From a virus, in the IMG/VR virus record IMGVR_UViG_3300006793_003853, positions 1 through 43,703 of that record: a stretch of 43,703 nt of DNA. One strand, written 5' to 3'. The position numbers and the translations under genes are program-made. The notes under the pieces were generated by a model that was not told where the DNA came from, made no database searches, and was given only the letters and a program-made list of their open reading frames with translations. The stretch's first letter is position 1. Each line of letters starts with the position of its first letter. Positions 7,685-15,095 of this stretch are shown here, piece after piece.

Positions 7685-7710
7685 AATTAAATTCCTAACA
7701 TTAAAAAACT

Positions 7711-7739
7711 AGTATAGTACATTTTATACTAAATGTCAA
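7711..7739 (-). promoter_or_regulatory. Sigma70 promoter upstream of gp55
   Basis: On the minus strand TTGACA (7739-7734), a 17-base spacer and TATACT (7716-7711) are seen, one mismatch from consensus overall. The -10 ends 26 bases before the gp55 ATG. It indicates that the late sigma factor is itself made by the host polymerase early. Confidence 0.8.
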
Positions 7740-7756
7740 TGGTCAAATAATTTACC

Positions 7757-7785
7757 TTGACAACTGGTGTCAAAACAATTATAAT
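7757..7785 (+). promoter_or_regulatory. Perfect-consensus sigma70 promoter on the plus strand
   Basis: TTGACA (7757-7762), a 17-base spacer and TATAAT (7780-7785) occur on the plus strand, facing away from gp55 and into the 3' end of the LSm-like gene, which is on the minus strand. No plausible plus-strand protein gene follows. The transcript would be antisense RNA. The -35 is also one arm of an inverted repeat, TTGACA-ACTGG-TGTCAA (7757-7773), which could be an operator. Confidence 0.6.
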
Positions 7786-7791
7786 CAACTT

Positions 7792-7850
7792 GTGGTTCAA
7801 AGGATAATTAAGCTTTAATGAAGCTGATCCTTGGGTTTACCCATCCGAGT
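7792..7850 (+). ncRNA. Candidate antisense RNA with stem-loops
   Basis: RNA started from the plus-strand promoter would soon contain a two-part stem: AAGGAT pairing with ATCCTT around an inner AGCTT-TAATG-AAGCT hairpin (about 7800-7833), followed by GGG-TTTA-CCC. There is no obvious T-run terminator. The pairing would also exist in the minus-strand mRNA at the end of the LSm-like gene, so it may belong to that transcript instead. No expression evidence exists here; the end coordinate is arbitrary. Confidence 0.3.
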
Positions 7851-8225
7851 AATTTTATCCATGATTTCATCTAACGTGGCGTCTTCATCAATTTGCGGAT
7901 CGTAATCGTCCATGGCATCCATGAAATCTAAACCCTCTTTTCTATCTTCCATGTACCCCTCGGTCATCTTGTAGAATCCTTCGGTGTACTGTTCATCCAA
8001 AGAGCAGACAGTAATGATCTTACTTTGTTTAATCATGTAAGATTCTTGATCCGTGAAAGATATCCACGGCCTTAATGACAAGGCCTCATGAGTGTCAGAG
8101 ATTTTGATTCTTGTTATTTCCAGAGGAATCGTGGTTTCAATATTGGTTTCGTCTTCTGATATGATACCAACAATTAGTTGCATACCATTTTCTAAACAAA
8201 TAATACTAGGTTTGCATTTTACCAT
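7815..8225 (-). CDS. LSm-like conserved phage protein
   Basis: The 136-residue protein begins KPSIICLENGMQLIVGIISEDE, followed by IETTIPLEITRIKI, which looks like the first strands of an LSm/SH3-type small barrel seen in many marine T4-like phages. Then comes LRPWISFTDQESYMIKQSKIITV, and the C-terminal 50 residues are acidic (MDAMDDYDPQIDEDATLDE). RNA binding or regulation has been proposed for such proteins by fold only. It overlaps the end of uvsW by 20 bases. Function is unknown. Confidence 0.65.
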   Translation of the reverse strand: MVKCKPSIICLENGMQLIVGIISEDETNIETTIPLEITRIKISDTHEALSLRPWISFTDQESYMIKQSKIITVCSLDEQYTEGFYKMTEGYMEDRKEGLDFMDAMDDYDPQIDEDATLDEIMDKITRMGKPKDQLH

Positions 8226-9693
8226 TAGAGTCTATCCTTATTACTTTGTATTCAAAGTTCTCTTCATTATATAATTTAATTCTCTCAAGCACATGATTCA
8301 AAGTATAGTTCTTTTTGTTCTTCCATGATAAATCATCACCAATATCAAATAAATTACAACTAGATTTGTCTTCGCCTTTCCTCAGACCCCTACCAATAGA
8401 CTGTAGATTTCTTATTCGACTCTTACTTGGCGAGGCGAACACTACATTGTGTAGGTTACGAATATTTATACCAGTGGAGAACGTACCATAAGAGGCTACA
8501 ATTATAGTGTCTTTTGATTGTTCTGTCAACTCGCGAATCTTTTCTCTCTGTTCGGTCTCGGTGCCACCGAAAACAAAGTACACTGGTTTGTCGGTGATAG
8601 CCTTTATCATCTTATACAGGACATCGCCGTGTTTCTCTACAAACTGGTACAATACCAGCGTATTACCCTTCTGAGAGGTCGCCAGTTTCGCCAGAATGTC
8701 ATTGCGTTCTGGGTTAGACACTAGGAAGTCCATCTCTTCTTGATAAGTCATTTTAGATACAAGTTTTCTTTGTTCGTCCGTGTATCCGATTATCATACAG
8801 ATAATTTTAAGTTCTGCAAGTTCTTTTTTGTCCATCAATTTTTTGGTTGTGGTCACCTTAAATACTGGGCCAAACACGCCTTCCAAGACAAGTTTGTGTG
8901 TCTTTGTACCGTCTAGTGTACCAGTAGTACCAATTCTGAAACGTGCATTAGTGCATTTGTCCATGAGTGTCATCAGTGACTTCGCCTTGAACAAGTGAGC
9001 CTCGTCACCATAGACTACATCAAACTGACTGAACCATTCTTTCGGAAACTTGTAGATAGATTGCCATGTGGAGATAACAACATCAGCGTTGTTTGATTTC
9101 TCTTTCCCACCATAAATTCTGTGACAGTGTTTTGCCACTTTGAACCCGTTGTTGGTTGAGTAGTCTCGGAAGTCACCGTACATTTGTTCTACCAGTGAGG
9201 TGGTGGGTACTACTATCAATTGTTTGCGACCTAGAGCTTGATGGTATCTAATCAGTGAGTAAATGATAAGTGACTTACCAGATGCAGTCGGTGACAACAG
9301 CAGAGTCCTACCAGAACTTATCGCCTCATGAATTGCGGCCTGTTGATAGTCTCTTGCTTCAATTTTTTTCTTTTGACTGCGGAGATTCAAGACACCACAA
9401 AACTCTGATACCTCTTCTTTAGAAATCTTTTCACCGAATGGTTCAAGATCAATCTGAATCTCATACTCTAGTTGTTTGGCAAACTTAATAAGATAGGGAA
9501 TCAATCCAATATACAGTTCACACTTTTGCATATTATACAGACGAATTTTTCCGTCCCAATGTCGGTTGCGATACGAGGGCATAAACTTAGCCCCAGGCAC
9601 TTCAAAGGTAAAGAAATCTGATATCTCTCTCCTTATGCCGTCATCTGCCTCCACATAAGCATGAACGTTATCTTTTTGTTTTACCCAAATCAT
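8206..9693 (-). CDS. uvsW: Recombination helicase UvsW (superfamily 2)
   Basis: I choose ATG 9693, which overlaps the uvsY stop as ATGA and gives an N-terminus (MIWVKQKDNVHAYVEADDG) in register with T4 UvsW; an upstream start at 9720 would add nine residues. The 495-residue protein has a Walker A-like SPTASGKS, a DEAH box in VVYGDEAHLF, SAT-like IGTTGTLDG, a motif around VASYGTFSTGINI and motif VI QSIGRGLRKG. T4 UvsW unwinds R-loops and branched DNA and shifts replication from origin to recombination mode. The N-terminal FMPSYRNRHWDGKIRLY is the typical substrate-binding segment. Confidence 0.95.
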   Translation of the reverse strand: MIWVKQKDNVHAYVEADDGIRREISDFFTFEVPGAKFMPSYRNRHWDGKIRLYNMQKCELYIGLIPYLIKFAKQLEYEIQIDLEPFGEKISKEEVSEFCGVLNLRSQKKKIEARDYQQAAIHEAISSGRTLLLSPTASGKSLIIYSLIRYHQALGRKQLIVVPTTSLVEQMYGDFRDYSTNNGFKVAKHCHRIYGGKEKSNNADVVISTWQSIYKFPKEWFSQFDVVYGDEAHLFKAKSLMTLMDKCTNARFRIGTTGTLDGTKTHKLVLEGVFGPVFKVTTTKKLMDKKELAELKIICMIIGYTDEQRKLVSKMTYQEEMDFLVSNPERNDILAKLATSQKGNTLVLYQFVEKHGDVLYKMIKAITDKPVYFVFGGTETEQREKIRELTEQSKDTIIVASYGTFSTGINIRNLHNVVFASPSKSRIRNLQSIGRGLRKGEDKSSCNLFDIGDDLSWKNKKNYTLNHVLERIKLYNEENFEYKVIRIDSNGKMQT

Positions 9694-10133
9694 ATAAGCC
9701 CAGATTGCATTTTGGCCCACTCAACAGCAGTTTTGATGTCCCATCCTCGGCCATTCAAACTGCGGAGTACTCGGTCTAAAAAGTCTACGGTAGTTTCTAA
9801 GTAATATACTTTATCCTGTTGGCGAATCACATCTGCATCGCTGTCCAGTTGATCTCTCATGTCTGTTCGCAACACAGCATTTTTTCTCCAAGGTTCCCAC
9901 CCTAGATTATCAAGTTCTTCCTTTGAGAGTTCCCCGCGATAGTAATCCGACTTAACTCTTTCAAGTCTTTTCAGATCAGCAATTGATTTGCGGAGTTGAA
10001 GTTTATTATTGGAGAGTAATGTTACATACTTTGAGTGTAATACGGGAGTTCTTGTTGACTCCCCACCCAAATCCAATTCATCAAGTTTACAATCTTCAGC
10101 CCATTCAGCCTGAAGTTCATTTAATGTTGCCAT
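9690..10133 (-). CDS. uvsY: Recombination mediator UvsY
   Basis: The 147-residue protein starts at ATG 10133, ten bases after the upstream gene. It has the UvsY layout: MATLNELQAEWAEDCKLDE, a central LHSKYVTLLSNNKLQLRKS and SDYYRGELSKEEL, and a C-terminal helix pair with VDFLDRVLRSLNGRGWDIK. UvsY loads the UvsX recombinase onto gp32-covered single-stranded DNA. Its position directly before uvsW, downstream of gene 23, is as in T4-like cyanophages. Confidence 0.9.
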   Translation of the reverse strand: MATLNELQAEWAEDCKLDELDLGGESTRTPVLHSKYVTLLSNNKLQLRKSIADLKRLERVKSDYYRGELSKEELDNLGWEPWRKNAVLRTDMRDQLDSDADVIRQQDKVYYLETTVDFLDRVLRSLNGRGWDIKTAVEWAKMQSGLI

Positions 10134-10143
10134 AATGTACCTA

Positions 10144-10734
10144 TCAAGTCACAGTTTTAATATTATATATCCTATATTTAAATGACGCCGACCCAGTGAA
10201 GTATGGTGAATCACCAGCAGACTGATCGAATTCTAGTCCAGACAGCGCAGTTGGGAATGCATCTCTAAAAACAATTTCTACGTTTGGATTGTCGTTTGAG
10301 TCAAGAACAAATAGACTCGCATCACTTACCTGAGCGAGAGCCTCTCTCTTGTCCGTTCTATTTGACAGACCCGTCCTCCACTCCTGACTTGCAACATAGT
10401 CTTTATACTGTTGAGTCTTCTCTGGGGAACCAAGTCCGATCAACCAATCGTAAAGTTCTTTATAGTTTGCCATATCTTCTTGAATCAGAAATCTAATATT
10501 CAGATCACCAAATGTCAACTTGTCGCCTGGGTATGCAATGTCCTGTAGCGGGGTGGCCTGAACAGGGAACCCCATGCTAATGTCTGGAATGTTTGCACCC
10601 TGACAGAAAAATGCAACGTGGGGAATATTATGTATCTGAAACTTAAAACCAGTAGGTCTCAGATAATCTAGATCACCGTTAGCATGTGCATTGTACAACC
10701 CTGTATTGGGTGACAGTGTGGGAGTGTAAGCCAT
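10144..10734 (-). CDS. Tail-tube-fold virion structural protein
   Basis: The 196-residue protein resembles a family common in marine T4-like phages: DYLRPTGFKFQIHNIPHVAF, then FCQGANIPDISMGFPVQATP, then AYPGDKLTFGDLNIRFLIQED and YKELYDWLIGLGSPEK, closing with YFTGSASFKYRIYNIK. The pattern of strands fits the tail-tube fold used by gp19, gp54 and tail terminators, but which tail position it takes (tube, baseplate initiator or gp3-like completion) cannot be decided here. It has its own TATAAATA promoter and lies directly after the gp23 terminator. Confidence 0.75.
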   Translation of the reverse strand: MAYTPTLSPNTGLYNAHANGDLDYLRPTGFKFQIHNIPHVAFFCQGANIPDISMGFPVQATPLQDIAYPGDKLTFGDLNIRFLIQEDMANYKELYDWLIGLGSPEKTQQYKDYVASQEWRTGLSNRTDKREALAQVSDASLFVLDSNDNPNVEIVFRDAFPTALSGLEFDQSAGDSPYFTGSASFKYRIYNIKTVT

Positions 10735-10756
10735 TATAGTCTCCTATGTATGACAC

Positions 10757-10764
10757 TATTTATA
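10757..10764 (-). promoter_or_regulatory. Late promoter (TATAAATA) for the tube-like gene
   Basis: TATAAATA on the minus strand, 23 bases upstream of the ATG at 10734 and about 13 bases beyond the T-run of the gp23 terminator. The arrangement resets late transcription between gp23 and the following genes. Confidence 0.8.
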
Positions 10765-10776
10765 AGGATTCTAAGC

Positions 10777-10805
10777 CAAAAAAAAGGGACTCCGTAGAGT
10801 CCCTT
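10777..10805 (-). terminator. Rho-independent terminator after gene 23
   Basis: Minus-strand sequence AAGGGACTC-TACG-GAGTCCCTT forms a nine-pair perfect stem closed by a C(UACG)G tetraloop and followed by a run of T. A second weak hairpin (TCCC-TAAA-GGGA, 10813-10824) lies between it and the gp23 stop. Confidence 0.92.
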
Positions 10806-10833
10806 AAAATCGTCCCTTTAGGGATTCTTTTTA

Positions 10834-12105
10834 TTACATCAAGTTTGAAACCTTAACAGCGCGGTAGTACTGGTTACGATCAGCAGTGAAAGTATCACCG
10901 TCAGTGTTACCAGAACCATCAACAACGTAAGGGTTAGCAATCATACCGTAACGAGTCTTGAAACCAATTTTTGGTTGGAAGGTGTCAGGGTCAATTGCGC
11001 GTACCATTTGCAGAGGTACATATGGGCAGTAGAACAGACCTGCGTCATAAGGTGAAGTACCCTTGTAACCTGCAACGTAAAACTGACTAGCAGCACCAGT
11101 GTTTGCAGAATAAGGATCAACGTAAACCTTGTAACGACCATTAAGTACACCAGCGAAAGTATTACCAGTGTCATCAACGTTTAGGTTAGTAGAAAGAGCA
11201 GGAGTGTAATCAAGTACACCAGCCATTGACAGGGCAGAAGCAACATCTGAAGAACAGATGAGGAAGTTACCCTTACCGCGACGAGTGTCTTGTGCGATTA
11301 CGTTCGCATCTCTTTCGATGTTGAACAACAGACCCTTGAATCTTTCAACAGACCAGCGACCATTTGAATCTACGTCAAGGTCAAAAGTACCAGGCGTTGC
11401 AGTAGAAGCAGCACCCGTCTTAGCGACTTTGTAGATTGTACGGATCACTTCGCGGTTGATTTCAGCGAGGATTTCTTGAGACAGAATGTTTGACAACTCT
11501 GACTCAGCGTCAAGACCGTGGACTGCCTTGAGGTCTTGCGCCAATTCGACAGTGTACTCTGCCTTCAGTGCGCGTGACTTAGCAGTTACAGTGGTCTTCT
11601 CAATTGAGAACGCCATCTGGTTCAGAGTAGTACCACCGGAATCACCGAATCTCTCAGCGTCATCACGCGACACACCAGTACCCGTAGTGTAGGAACCGTC
11701 AACTGGGTTTGAACCAGCGTGAGTACCAGCACCAGAGAAGTCTGTATCAGCTTCGTTGAACAGAGCTTCATCACCTGTCTGTGAAGAGTAATGCGACTTC
11801 ATCGCAAAGATAAGACCAGTAGGACCAGTCATCGGTTGAACACCAGCAACGTCATACGCCATCAAGTTAGGGAGTGCGCGACGAACCAGAGAGATCAGGA
11901 TGGGATCATATGTATCAATCTCACCTGACATGTTGTTAGCGTGTACCGCTTCAGAGAAAACATTCTTCTCTTCACGGAGAGCCTTTTCTTGGTTCTCAAG
12001 AACTACGGAAGTTACTGCCTTACGATAAGGGTCAGCAATCTCTTGCAGATCGGGATGATCCAGAACAGGACTCCACTTTTTTTGGATTTCTTCAGAAAGA
12101 TACAT
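10834..12105 (-). CDS. 23: Major capsid protein gp23
   Basis: The 423-residue protein is the HK97-fold major head protein. Recognisable stretches are RRALPNLMAYDVAGVQPMTG, GLIFAMKSHY, AEYTVELAQDLKAVHGLDAE, and the C-terminal QPKIGFKTRYGMIANP. The N-terminal about 50 residues are charged and helical and should be cut off by the gp21 protease; FSE/AVH at residue 52 is a plausible cleavage site by the family's L/I/F-x-E rule. It is shorter than T4 gp23 (521), as usual for marine relatives lacking the insertion domain. It is flanked by a late promoter upstream and a strong terminator downstream. Confidence 0.97.
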   Translation of the reverse strand: MYLSEEIQKKWSPVLDHPDLQEIADPYRKAVTSVVLENQEKALREEKNVFSEAVHANNMSGEIDTYDPILISLVRRALPNLMAYDVAGVQPMTGPTGLIFAMKSHYSSQTGDEALFNEADTDFSGAGTHAGSNPVDGSYTTGTGVSRDDAERFGDSGGTTLNQMAFSIEKTTVTAKSRALKAEYTVELAQDLKAVHGLDAESELSNILSQEILAEINREVIRTIYKVAKTGAASTATPGTFDLDVDSNGRWSVERFKGLLFNIERDANVIAQDTRRGKGNFLICSSDVASALSMAGVLDYTPALSTNLNVDDTGNTFAGVLNGRYKVYVDPYSANTGAASQFYVAGYKGTSPYDAGLFYCPYVPLQMVRAIDPDTFQPKIGFKTRYGMIANPYVVDGSGNTDGDTFTADRNQYYRAVKVSNLM

Positions 12106-12144
12106 TGTAATCTCCTTTAGGGGTTTTTTTAATTGTACTAGGTT

Positions 12145-12152
12145 TATTTATA
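12145..12152 (-). promoter_or_regulatory. Late promoter (TATAAATA) for gene 23
   Basis: TATAAATA on the minus strand, 39 bases upstream of the gp23 ATG, in the short gap after the gp22 gene. A good AAGGAG ribosome binding site follows before the ATG. Confidence 0.88.
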
Positions 12153-12158
12153 AAAATT

Positions 12159-13379
12159 TTACTTTTTAATCTGTTTTGAAATTGCCTGAGCGTACTTACT
12201 GATTGAGGATGATTCGGTCAGACCTTCGCCTTCGACGGTATCTGACATCACTTCAGCAGTATCTACACCCTGTTTGGGGAAATAGTTTTCCTTAACAACA
12301 GAAACTTTCTCAGCAAACAGTTCCGAGTCACCAAAATCTACATCAGCAAGAAGTGATGACAGTTTTTCTGATTCTGTCATTGTCAAGTCTTCAGATGCCT
12401 CACCGATAATCTTATCGCGCAACATGTCTTCTCTTTCCTTAGTCAGAGATACCTGTGTTTCGATAGACTCGTTGAGTTTTCCTTTGAGTTCTTCGATTTG
12501 TGCTTGCATTTCACCAAGTACATCGTACTTTTCTTCAGGCACTTCAATATAGTGTTCGGTGAAAACGGTTTTCAGAGACTTGATAAAGTCTTCTGTAATT
12601 TCAGTACGAATACCGCGTTCAATAGCGAGTTCGTTCTCTTTCATCCAGTTCTCAGAAACATAGTTGAGGTATGCGTCAATCTTCTCAACCATATCGTCTT
12701 GGAATTTTGCTTGAGCGGCATCAGCCTCTTCTGCAAGTTCGGCCTGGATACCTTCGATTTCGTTAGCAAGACGAGCAGTAACTACTGTCTCAAAAAGTTC
12801 AGCGGCCTTAACCTTAAAGTCTTCTGAAAGATGTTCTTCGTCTGCGAACAGACCAGCGATGTCACCTTCAAAGAGACTTTCGCCTTCGACTTCTTCTTCA
12901 GCGTCTTCAATAGACTCTTCTTCAGAAACAACTTCAACTTCTTCAGACTCTTCTACAGCTTCGTCTTCAGCGATAACTTCTTCTTCCGACTCTTCTACTT
13001 CTTCTTGATTGACGTTGCCCTTTGAAGATGACTGATTGACAACCTTGCGGGGGTCTTCGTCAGTTTCATAGTTGGGCGCATCGCCAGCACCAGAGTTAGT
13101 AAGTTCACCAGACTGACTCATTTTGTCAGCGGCAGCCTTACCAATAGAGGATGTCAACCCGCCGTGCTTGTCACCTGTACCAGACAGGTCTTGCATTTCG
13201 GGTGATGGGTTAGAAGAACCCTGAGTAGGATTTGTGGAATCGCCGGGTGTTGCATTGGGCTTAAGGTTTTCCGCAGCAGCCTTCTCTTCCAGTTCATTGA
13301 CTTCTTCAGCGAGCTGCAGAGATTCTTCGATCTCCTTACCCTTCTTCAGAAAGTCTCTGATTTTACTTTCTACGCTCAT
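12159..13379 (-). CDS. 22: Prohead core scaffolding protein gp22
   Basis: The 406-residue scaffold protein sits between the protease and capsid genes, the gp22 place. The N-terminal part is helical, followed by a Ser/Pro/Gly-rich linker and a very acidic stretch (about residues 120-170, mostly Glu with Val, Ala and Ser). The C-terminal 230 residues are long helices (for example LKTVFTEHYIEVPEEKYDVL) ending with ISKYAQAISKQIKK. Such helix-rich acidic proteins assemble the prohead core around which gp23 polymerises and are then degraded by gp21. The acidic linker makes it longer than T4 gp22 (269). Confidence 0.9.
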   Translation of the reverse strand: MSVESKIRDFLKKGKEIEESLQLAEEVNELEEKAAAENLKPNATPGDSTNPTQGSSNPSPEMQDLSGTGDKHGGLTSSIGKAAADKMSQSGELTNSGAGDAPNYETDEDPRKVVNQSSSKGNVNQEEVEESEEEVIAEDEAVEESEEVEVVSEEESIEDAEEEVEGESLFEGDIAGLFADEEHLSEDFKVKAAELFETVVTARLANEIEGIQAELAEEADAAQAKFQDDMVEKIDAYLNYVSENWMKENELAIERGIRTEITEDFIKSLKTVFTEHYIEVPEEKYDVLGEMQAQIEELKGKLNESIETQVSLTKEREDMLRDKIIGEASEDLTMTESEKLSSLLADVDFGDSELFAEKVSVVKENYFPKQGVDTAEVMSDTVEGEGLTESSSISKYAQAISKQIKK

Positions 13380-13416
13380 GATTGTCTCCTTTGAGAATTT
13401 TTGCGTTACTGATAAT

Positions 13417-13424
13417 TATTTATA
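13417..13424 (-). promoter_or_regulatory. Late promoter (TATAAATA) for gene 22
   Basis: TATAAATA on the minus strand in the 50-base gap between genes 21 and 22, 37 bases upstream of the gp22 ATG. Confidence 0.85.
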
Positions 13425-13429
13425 AAAAA

Positions 13430-14083
13430 TTATATCTTTGATAAACGATCTAGGAATGAACTGAACACTTGGAGTTTTTGCTCCTCCAGTTCACGGGAAC
13501 TAGATTCTCTAATAATCGTTTGAGCAATGTCCATTTCTCTTTCGGTCCATACACCGTTTATCATCATCCATTCTTTGTTTTCCATGATACCTCTAACAAA
13601 GGCATCAGGAGCAGAAGGATCTGCCACAATATCAGCAGCAGTTGCGAGAACAAAATCATCTTGTACTTCATTGATGCCGTTCTTCTCTTTCAGTGAACCA
13701 AGGCCTCTTGATGACACACCAAGTTGTGCGCCTTCGTCCATCAAATTCTTAACAATGTTACCCATAGGAGTGTCTAGGATTTTAGCTTTACCTACCCAGT
13801 TATCACCACTTTCTTTAAGTCCGGTAATCATATGAGATACCCGATCCAGATTGAGAGTCGGTCCTTCTGGGTGACCTAATTCGCCCATCGCTCTCTTCTT
13901 GTCTATCTGTTCAGTCCGATATCTATCTACCTCTGCTCGCATAATCTCCTTGGGATAAGAACGATTATTGCGATTGGTGATATTGGATTGCAAGAAAACA
14001 CCTTCGATATAAAGGTGTCTTTTTCCGTTTTTCTCTTCTGAGATATATTGAATATCTTCAGTAACTTCGGTTATTAGTTTCAT
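13430..14083 (-). CDS. 21: Prohead core protease gp21
   Basis: The 217-residue protein is a U9/S77-type serine protease with a herpesvirus-protease fold. The catalytic histidine is in AMGELGHPEGP (near residue 70), the serine in LGVSSRGLGS (near residue 125), and the N-terminus has YIEGVFLQSNITNRNNRSYP as in other gp21 proteins. It removes the core and trims gp23 during head maturation. Its ATG overlaps the stop of the upstream 130-residue gene by one base. Confidence 0.94.
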   Translation of the reverse strand: MKLITEVTEDIQYISEEKNGKRHLYIEGVFLQSNITNRNNRSYPKEIMRAEVDRYRTEQIDKKRAMGELGHPEGPTLNLDRVSHMITGLKESGDNWVGKAKILDTPMGNIVKNLMDEGAQLGVSSRGLGSLKEKNGINEVQDDFVLATAADIVADPSAPDAFVRGIMENKEWMMINGVWTEREMDIAQTIIRESSSRELEEQKLQVFSSFLDRLSKI

Positions 14084-14475
14084 TAATTACCTCCTAAAGT
14101 TCCCTGATCTTGGTGTTGTTGTGAACCAAATCCAGTAACCTTGGATAGTTCTAACCAGACAACTGCATCACCGTTTGAAATGTCAATGTCAATGTCTTGA
14201 TCGTTTTCAGTGTTTTCTACCCATCCGTACCAATCGGTAAAACCAGTACCGTGGACATGCATAATATCAACACTGTTGCGAGTGATAGTTATAGCGGCGT
14301 TTTTGTCACAGTTCCAGTGTACTCTTGTTATGTTTACTGTCGGACTAGAGGCAGTCTCTCCCGACTTGACTATATCGGTGTCGATATCGATGGTTCCGCT
14401 GTCACCACCAGTGCCCGTACACCTAACAACTGCCTGCACTTGAGTCAGTTTTAAGTTAGATTTTGCGAATGCCAT
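14083..14475 (-). CDS. Probable virion protein of unknown function
   Basis: The 130-residue protein sits between core and protease genes. It appears all-beta: alternating hydrophobics, DSGTIDIDTDI, VNITRVHWNCDKNAAITITR, VDIMHVHGTGFTDWYGWVE, DIDIDISNGDAVVWLELSK. The Asp- and Gly-rich strands with a compact length suggest a head decoration or head-associated beta-sandwich, but I do not recognise the family. Co-transcription with head genes supports a virion role. Confidence 0.55.
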   Translation of the reverse strand: MAFAKSNLKLTQVQAVVRCTGTGGDSGTIDIDTDIVKSGETASSPTVNITRVHWNCDKNAAITITRNSVDIMHVHGTGFTDWYGWVENTENDQDIDIDISNGDAVVWLELSKVTGFGSQQHQDQGTLGGN

Positions 14476-14488
14476 CTACCTATCTCCG

Positions 14489-14836
14489 TTAGTATTTCTT
14501 TTTGTGGTTGCCGTGAGACGCCATTTCTTGAATATCCAAGGCGTATGTCTCACACATTTCAATGCCATGTTCAAACATAACTTTATACCACCACACATCC
14601 CCGTTTGCATCAGGTTCTGCGTGTTCTCCCATGATTGGCTTACCTTCACCAAACTTAGGATGCACCACTTTTGTAGCACAAGCGTGAGTGAGTTTGGGTT
14701 CTTCAGAGCTACCCTGTTTCGGGGGAGTCTTGTCTCCCTCAGTACCAGTTTCAGTAGGATGATTCGCAGTAGGCTCTTCTTTTGAAACCTTCTCTACTGG
14801 TTTGGCCTCTTCACGAAAATCTTTAAACGTCTTCAT
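14489..14836 (-). CDS. Small prohead-region protein with SH3-like C-terminus
   Basis: The 115-residue protein has a disordered, charged first half (MKTFKDFREEAKPVEKVSKE and a Pro/Thr/Glu-rich linker) and a folded second half, THACATKVVHPKFGEGKPIM followed by DVWWYKVMFEHGIEMCET. The latter resembles a small barrel with the phrase V-x-H-P-x-F-G-x-G found in CarD-like or Tudor/SH3-like domains. The N-terminal FKDFREEA peptide is common among T4-like head and tail proteins. It overlaps the start of the preceding gene's end by 14 bases. Exact role is unknown. Confidence 0.55.
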   Translation of the reverse strand: MKTFKDFREEAKPVEKVSKEEPTANHPTETGTEGDKTPPKQGSSEEPKLTHACATKVVHPKFGEGKPIMGEHAEPDANGDVWWYKVMFEHGIEMCETYALDIQEMASHGNHKKKY

Positions 14837-15095
14837 CTGACTCTTCCTCTGATTCTTCTGGGGTTGCTTCTAAACCCATCTTTTGCATTTCTGGATCGTT
14901 GAAGATGCCTGGTACGATCTCGGACTTTCTGACCGCGAGCATATCATCGGCACGTTTGTTCATCATCGAAAAGAATTCGTCGTTTGCACCAGCAAGGTCA
15001 CCATCGGCCCACTTATCCATCATTTGTCTGATAGCATCTTGGGAACCAACTTCGTCCTGTACTTCCAATTCAACGTTTTCAACTTCTTCACTCAT
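14823..15095 (-). CDS. Putative prohead core protein (gp67/gp68-like)
   Basis: The 90-residue, highly acidic, helical protein is next to the portal gene, where T4-like phages keep gp67 and gp68. The middle AIRQMMDKWADGDLAGANDE and FFSMMNKRADDMLAVRKSEI resembles the small core proteins of marine T4-like phages; both ends are rich in Glu. It overlaps gene 20 by eight bases. The assignment rests mainly on position and composition. Confidence 0.6.
   Translation of the reverse strand: MSEEVENVELEVQDEVGSQDAIRQMMDKWADGDLAGANDEFFSMMNKRADDMLAVRKSEIVPGIFNDPEMQKMGLEATPEESEEESDEDV

Noticed and set aside
7178-7690. 170-residue plus-strand ORF opposite gp55
   Set aside because: It is a mirror of the gp55 frame with no ribosome binding site and no recognisable motif.
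7745-7773. Second minus-strand promoter using TTGACA at 7773-7768
   Set aside because: At 17-base spacing the -10 would be TTATTT, a poor match; the -35-like copy is better explained as part of the inverted repeat.
8463-8470. TATAAATA octamer on the minus strand inside uvsW
   Set aside because: It encodes conserved-looking helicase residues (GINI) and is 238 bases from the next start, so chance is more likely than a late promoter.
10811-10830. Hairpin TCCC-TTTA-GGGA followed by TTCTTTTT as a plus-strand terminator
   Set aside because: The stem is only four to six pairs and no plus-strand gene or promoter leads to it.
12498-13025. Plus-strand Phe-rich ORFs opposite gp22
   Set aside because: They reflect the antisense of glutamate-rich helices (GAA/GAG read as TTC/CTC).
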